DNA of 64,000 nt from Bidens hawaiensis (lineage: Eukaryota; Streptophyta; Magnoliopsida; Asterales; Asteraceae): NCBI GenBank assembly GCA_021521415.1, contig JAIQDT010005835.1, positions 1-64,000 on the forward strand. Direction: 5' to 3'. The notes beneath the pieces were generated by a model that saw only the letters and a program-made list of their open reading frames with translations, was not told the origin of the DNA and did not search any database. A program made the position numbers and the translations under genes. Shown here piece after piece: positions 59,140 to 64,000 of this stretch (position 1 is its first letter; each line of letters starts with the position of its first letter).

Positions 59140-62100
59140 TGTAACACCCCGCAACCGCAGCGGAAACGTAAACGGGATGCGACAGACACCTCTGATATCA
59201 ACCACATTGTTTATAAAGAAAACTGAATGCATTAATATACTTCAAAATTACATTATCTCATCTTTCATTACCGTCTAGGTGATACACACATCATACAATA
59301 CGATTCATAATTCTATCTGTTATAATGTATCCTAACATCCCGCACACAAATCTTACACACATCAAGCACTTAGCACGTAAGCAATCACTTCATCTAAATT
59401 GTACCTGAAAAGCATGTGAGAAAACGGGTCAACTACGAATAGTTGGTGAGTTTCACAATTTTAGTAAACCATTATAAATCCATATCATAATATAATATTA
59501 TCTGGGGACACTGTTAACCCAGTACTGTACTCACTCCGGGGACACTGTTAACCCAGAAACACATCCAATAACCTCTGGGGACACTGTTAACCCAGAAACA
59601 CATTTAATACCCTCTGGGGACACTGTTAACCCAGAAACACATTTAATAACCTCTGGGGACACTGTTAACCCAGAACACTGTTTCGGGCCTTACACTGTTA
59701 GCAACTCAGACAATTACCATCTTAATACATTACCGTACGATTCCCGTACAATAAACATTATATAAATACATTCATTTCCATGCGATCAGCGTGTACTTAA
59801 ACATTTTGATAGAAACATGCTTTCCGCCCCGGGAAAATAATTAAAACAGTTCAGTAAAAAGGGGCTCGTGAAACTCACCTTAGCACATGCAAGCAGGTAA
59901 CAACAATCATTATCAATTAACGTGTCCAATCTGTAATATGATCCCTAAGATCGTTATTATACACTTATTGTTTATATAATCTTTTAACCATATCGACTGG
60001 TACATCTGGGGACACTGTTAACCCAGCACTGTACCCGTTCTGGGGGCACTGTTAACCCAGAAACACATCTCCGGACTCAGATTGTGATGTCGTTTAGAGT
60101 TCCATGGTCAAAACTACTATTAGTCGTTTTTCTCGTTTTGCGTGCCTAGCACGGTTATCCGTTTTTAGGTTTCAAAAATGAGTTTGGTCACACACGACCC
60201 GAAAATAGTGGTTGACTGACAATTTAATTAAAAATGTGAAATTATAGCTCGGTTTAGACGTCCCGATTGGCCGCGGAACCCGTTTCCGTCTTTGGCGTAC
60301 CGGAAACTGTTAAAATAGGTTAAAATTACTCAAATCATCCGAATTATTTTCGGATGATTCATTTTTACTTGTTTAACTCAATTATATGAAAATAGTTCAT
60401 TTTTTAGGCTTTTTTATACACCAGTCAGCTCGCTTAAGCGAACTTCACCGGTTTACGCGTTTTAACTTTAAAAGTTTGATAATTAACACAAATAATTATC
60501 CGTCTAATCTCGGATCTTGAAATTTTGCACAAATCACTTCTTGACAGTGGGGAATTTTATAAAAATATTTCCAGAATTAATTTCTATATTTAAAATTTAT
60601 TTATCTATTTTTAAACACCATTTAAACACTAAATATGTCGTAAATACCAAACGACCTTAGAAAAATCCCAAATTTTTCCTGGATGTCCCCTGCCATCCAC
60701 ATTGTCCCCTGTAATTTTTCCAGAACCAAAATCTTCTTTTACATGCCATTTTTACTAAAACCGAGCTAGAATCCCTAGAACTCGTTTAACAGAAAAGCCT
60801 ACTTAGACTTCTCCAACTGACCTCAAATTTTGTGTGTGACTGATACATGATATAAAAAGCTTATCTGCAATTTTCCAGAATTTTTCAAGATATTTAACTA
60901 TTTTTCACCATTTTTGGCCAAAACCAAGCATTAAATTCACCAAATATTCATGCTTTATCTAAAAATTACCAAAACTTCACAGAACTCTTATTTTCATGTG
61001 TAGAACATCCCTGTAAAATTTCATTACCTAACTCTAAACGACCAACAATCTGTCCAAAAACACATACACCGACATAAACCGAATATACCTTTCGTTTTCC
61101 GCCACTACAAGCTACAAACTCGTCTTTCCGCCTTATCTACCACTAAACACAGAGCCTACAAACAACATACCACAATACCAAGCAAGTCACACTCACGATC
61201 AAGCCATTTCTTTCATGGTTACGGTTATGATACAAAAACAAAGATTTAAACCGTAAAAATTCGTTCTTGGTTCGTTTAACCCCTTTCTTGGACCAAGATC
61301 CCTTGTATAACCCGTATACATCACTTGATCATGCAAGAATCGGTTTTCATCTTTGAAACCTCATTTTCTTGCAAATAAACTCAAGAAACGAAGATGGAAA
61401 CGTATATAATTCGATCTTTACCTTATTTTTCTTGCTCCAAATCTCGGTTTTTAGTTCATGAAATTGAGAGGAATTGATGAAGCTTGTGGATTGTTGATTG
61501 AAAAAAGAAAAAAAAAAAGAAAATGAAGGCCAAGAGGCCGATCGGAATCCCATAAAGGGTGGGGTGGGACCCACATGTTCATTCTTGGCCACTCATTTGG
61601 ATTTCCGTAATCTGGATAATGTTTTGGATAATCTGGTTCAGTTCGTTTTTTGGTTAAACGTTTAATTCGGCTTAAAACGAGGCTAAAACGGTCTTTTTCG
61701 TCTTAAAAATGAAATTTATATAAAACCGATTTAAAAACTTAAACCATGACATTTATTAACTTAAAACGTCATATTATTAGTTATTACGCATCTTTTTCGG
61801 CTTGATCGATCGTCTCTTGCTCGGTTTGGTATTAAAGGTTTCGTTTAACGTACCGACGTACTATTAAATCGAAATCCTTTTTCTGTGCTTTAATCCACTT
61901 ATCCCGAAGCTTTAATACTTCGTAACATCACTAAATATCATATATCTCGTCTATAATTGAACCCTCGATTCATTCGGGTTTCAATAACTATCGATCGTTT
62001 GGTCGCATATTCAATACGGTAAATTATATATTCACGTAAAATCAATACAATGAACCATGTTTTCTCGTATAATTACCATGGTAACTCATGTACCCGACAT

Positions 62101-62162
62101 TAAGTATGACGTAACTATTGTCTACCGGTTAGGGTATACCGGGTTTCGTCGGAATCGTTACA
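59140..62162 (-). repeat. 5' LTR of the chromovirus (3023 bp)
   Basis: It differs from the partner LTR at few positions by eye. The closing stem is at 59445-59456 and 59868-59879, with the hairpin array at about 59502-59685. All array units match the other LTR, apart from one unit repaired to AACCCAG. Confidence 0.9.
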
Positions 62163-62167
62163 GAATT

Positions 62168-62875
62168 ATATCTCCTTCATGGACTTCGTTGATGTTGAAC
62201 TCTTGAGGATCCTTAATTCTGAAGGAAGAATCCTTGAGGTTGGGAGTTATAGGTACCTTGGTGATATAACCTAGAGGATCCTGGCGGAAGGATGGATGAT
62301 CCTTCTTGGAAGTATGATGATCCTTGAGCTTGCTGACCCATGGACCCTTGTTGTAGGATAGAGGATCCTGGCTGAAACAACGAGGATCCTTGAGTCTGTT
62401 GCCCCATGGACCCTTGTTGAAGGATAGAGGATCCTGGCTGAGACAACGAGAATCCTTGAGTCTGTTGACCCATGGAGCCCTGTTGAAGGATAGATGATTC
62501 TTGTGTGAACTGAGTCATGGATCCTGGACTGGTGAAATCCAGCATCCTGGGCATCAGGGGAGTGTGATCCTCCGCTGGCCTCTTAGTCTTCTTGAGATCT
62601 TCTATCTCACGAAGGATCCTCTGGTTCGTCTTGTTCTGCTGCTCCATGTATGCTTTAACCTGCGAAAACATAGATGAAACATCACTGTTAGTATTAACCA
62701 CCGGCGCAGCAGCAGCGGTTTTCGAGCTCTGGAAGACTGGTAGTTGTGTCTTGCTCCCAGCAGCAGCAGGCTATGGCGCTCCCGTGATGGGCGGAGGCAT
62801 CGGTGGCAAAGTCCTTTATGAGAGAGGAACCGATAACGGCATGGTTGATGAAGCAGAGGTTGATTGAGAGGCCAT
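62168..62875 (-). pseudogene. Gag N-terminal part, second Tat-like element
   Basis: It starts at ATG 62873-62875. Stops fall in the first 35 codons, then an open stretch (62213-62701) has a helix (MFSQVKAYMEQQNKTNQRIL) and a Gln/Gly/Ser-rich region. That region has three imperfect units of about 22 residues around SSILQQGSMGQQTQG and further partial units. The repeated codons give frequent GGATCC in the DNA. The frame continues across the nested chromovirus into 50517. Confidence 0.8.
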
Positions 62876-62942
62876 TGATAGTGATATGGGTATGAGAATA
62901 TCGAAAATTGATGGGAATGATATGGATTATAGCACCAGTCAC

Positions 62943-62959
62943 CCCACGGTGGGCGCCAA
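62943..62959 (-). other. Primer binding site, TGGCGCC type (minus)
   Basis: The reverse complement reads TGGCGCCCACCGTGGGG, three bases from the LTR start at 62963. Confidence 0.8.
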
Positions 62960-62962
62960 ATT

Positions 62963-63019
62963 GTTTTGGATAAAAATCTGCTAAGGATAATGTATCCAAA
63001 TCCTTAAAGTGAGGAATAG
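62963..63019 (-). repeat. 5' LTR stub of second Tat-like element
   Basis: 57 bases match the isolated LTR at 36374 and then similarity stops at GAGGAATAG, where new sequence begins. Confidence 0.8.
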
Positions 63020-64000
63020 TTGATTATTATGTGAAACATATGGTTTAGTTTGGTATATTAGATGGTTATTTTGCAATTATCCTTTGATGAAGAAATGTTT
63101 TATCACGTTAACTCAATACATTAAGGTTGATGATTAATAATAATTTATGTTAACTCATGTTCTTGGAAACTTGAAATGATATAAAGAATACTCTGATAAC
63201 TTATTCAAGATAAAACATGTATCCTTATGTTGTACTTAGAAATGATGAGATATAAGTTATGATCTATTTCTCTAGTTTTGATAACTCTAAAATAACAATT
63301 TTAACACGATTGCATAGGTTATCATGCTAGTTAAAGAAATCATATGTTAATGGAATGTGTACTTATAACCTAATTAAATCAACCAAGGGGAGGTTGTGTG
63401 AGTTAACTACAACCACTCAAAGTTGTTATGATTGGTATTTGAAAAATCGAAGTCAATCATAATCTTTCTACTATACCAAACTGCTTGGCTACTTAAATTG
63501 ACATTCTCGTGGTAGCATAGCATTAGGAAAGGATGAACTTTAAAATGCGCAAGCTACTTTTTTTTATGTCATAGAATATGCTCACTTAGAAATGAGGGAC
63601 TATTCTGTCGTATATTATTAGGACAAGTTTATCACATGTTTATTTAATAGTCACTAAGGAATAATGGAGTGGATTCTTGATGTTAGATGGTAACCTTCAT
63701 ATAATTGAATTACTCACTTAGAATTTCTCTTCTTGTCACCTATATATTATATATAAATATTTCTATTTTATAAAAAGTTTGAAACTCAACCTCAAAATGA
63801 TCAAACCCTTCGGTTAAAGTAAGACGAAGATTCATTATTAGAGACGTCCACGGATCGATACTTGGTTCTTACCAATACTATTCTACACATACGATAGGTA
63901 CACTTGCCTATTTTGTATGTGTTTAGTCTTAGTAGAAATCACTTTTATAAATTTAAAACACGATCTTGTGCGAAAGCAAAACCTCCAATCTCTTACATTT
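63020..64000 (+). mobile_element. LTR-like sequence running off the window
   Basis: There is no ORF. The end (63860-63950) has CGATACTTGG, a TACTATTC block and GATAGGTACACTTGCC, the same layout as 42130-42180 in the Athila-like LTR (CGATACTCGG ... GATCGGTACACTTGCC). It is probably another Athila-like LTR inserted in the stub. Its end lies outside the window. Confidence 0.5.

Larger units (their letters stand above)
50523..62162 (-). mobile_element. Tekay-like chromovirus, 3.0-kb LTRs, TSD GAATT
   Basis: LTRs 50523-53542 and 59140-62162 are nearly identical. GAATT flanks both sides (50518-50522 and 62163-62167). The iMet-type primer site (59122-59134) and a TTCTCCCCTC tract (53543-53552) set minus orientation. 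Inside are heavily decayed gag, protease, RT, RNase H and integrase pieces, with the linker FPQVFPEELPGLPPTR and SDYDCDIRYHPDKANVVADALSRK-type sequence typical of Tekay/Del chromoviruses. It landed in gag of the Tat-like element. Confidence 0.9.
37408..62962 (-). mobile_element. Second Tat-like Ty3/gypsy element, chimeric, with nested insertions
   Basis: From the right: primer site (62943-62959), gag (split by a nested element at 50518-62167), protease, RT, RNase H, integrase ending at 45109, then at the left a plus-strand antisense ORF (37408-38984) and repeat arrays. The left and right parts overlap by a roughly 175-bp segment (40336-40520 against 44996-45165) at about 93% identity, bracketing an Athila-like fragment. 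The two halves therefore probably come from different copies. The right LTR is cut after 57 bases. The left one is missing or is the isolated LTR at 36374. All frames are broken. Confidence 0.75.

Noticed and set aside
61347..61592. 81-codon frame in the chromovirus LTR (and its partner at 52729-52962)
   Set aside because: The two copies differ at the start because of a homopolymer change. The sequence is low-complexity Phe/Ser and lies in LTR, so a gene is unlikely.
62592..62999. Overlapping 91- and 101-codon frames at the gag start
   Set aside because: They are out of frame with gag. One reads across the LTR junction and primer site, and its Cys runs come from GCAGCAGCAG codons.

Overview
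The window is nuclear DNA from a flowering plant. It is AT-rich, has spliced-looking exons, and is packed with nested LTR retrotransposons, a Helitron and MITEs. The LTR styles (ends like TGTAACACCCC, Tat-type elements with an antisense ORF, a TGTTGGTGCA-type element with a large non-pol ORF) remind me most of Asteraceae, but that is an inference from memory. Only one host-type gene looks intact: a YqaJ-like PD-(D/E)XK nuclease at 21118-21957. No bacterial-type features, rRNA genes or CRISPR arrays are present.

Layout. 1-1601: part of an LTR-type repeat with four near-palindromes. 1803-1945: a broken PP2A scaffold-subunit fragment. 3098-9399: a composite LTR element flanked by the 5-bp repeat ATGTT. 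Its left half is a non-autonomous element (LTR 3098-3650, second LTR cut at 5375). Its right half carries a 921-codon frame with two in-frame stops and ends in a different LTR (8931-9399). All its non-coding parts are studded with the 9-mer GGCGAAGTT and its complement. 10074-19796: a Helitron holding a coding-poor LTR element (10908-17966, target repeat TTGAG). 20372-25108: three MITEs, the YqaJ gene and two unrecognised exon-like stretches. 25381-35153: a minus-strand Tat-like Ty3/gypsy element with broken gag and pol, a plus-strand antisense ORF, and an inverted LTR copy at its right end. 35527-36310: a MITE inside (TA)n microsatellite. 36374-37006: an isolated LTR.

37408-62962: a second minus-strand Tat-like element. 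It appears to be joined from two copies around a truncated Athila-like insert (40521-44995). Its gag is split by a third element, a Tekay-like chromovirus (50523-62162, target repeat GAATT) with 3.0-kb LTRs. 63020-64000: the start of another LTR-like sequence.

How the parts relate. Each family carries its own short repeated, often self-complementary motif in non-coding regions. In the two families at 10908-17966 and 50523-62162, all four LTRs contain an inverted repeat around GTGAGT/ACTCAC that encloses a hairpin array. The stem sequence differs between families in a base-pair-preserving way, which makes a conserved LTR RNA (or DNA) structure the most interesting candidate in the window. The antisense ORFs of the two Tat-like elements show good intron signals and converge on pol, with inverted-repeat sequence in the gap.
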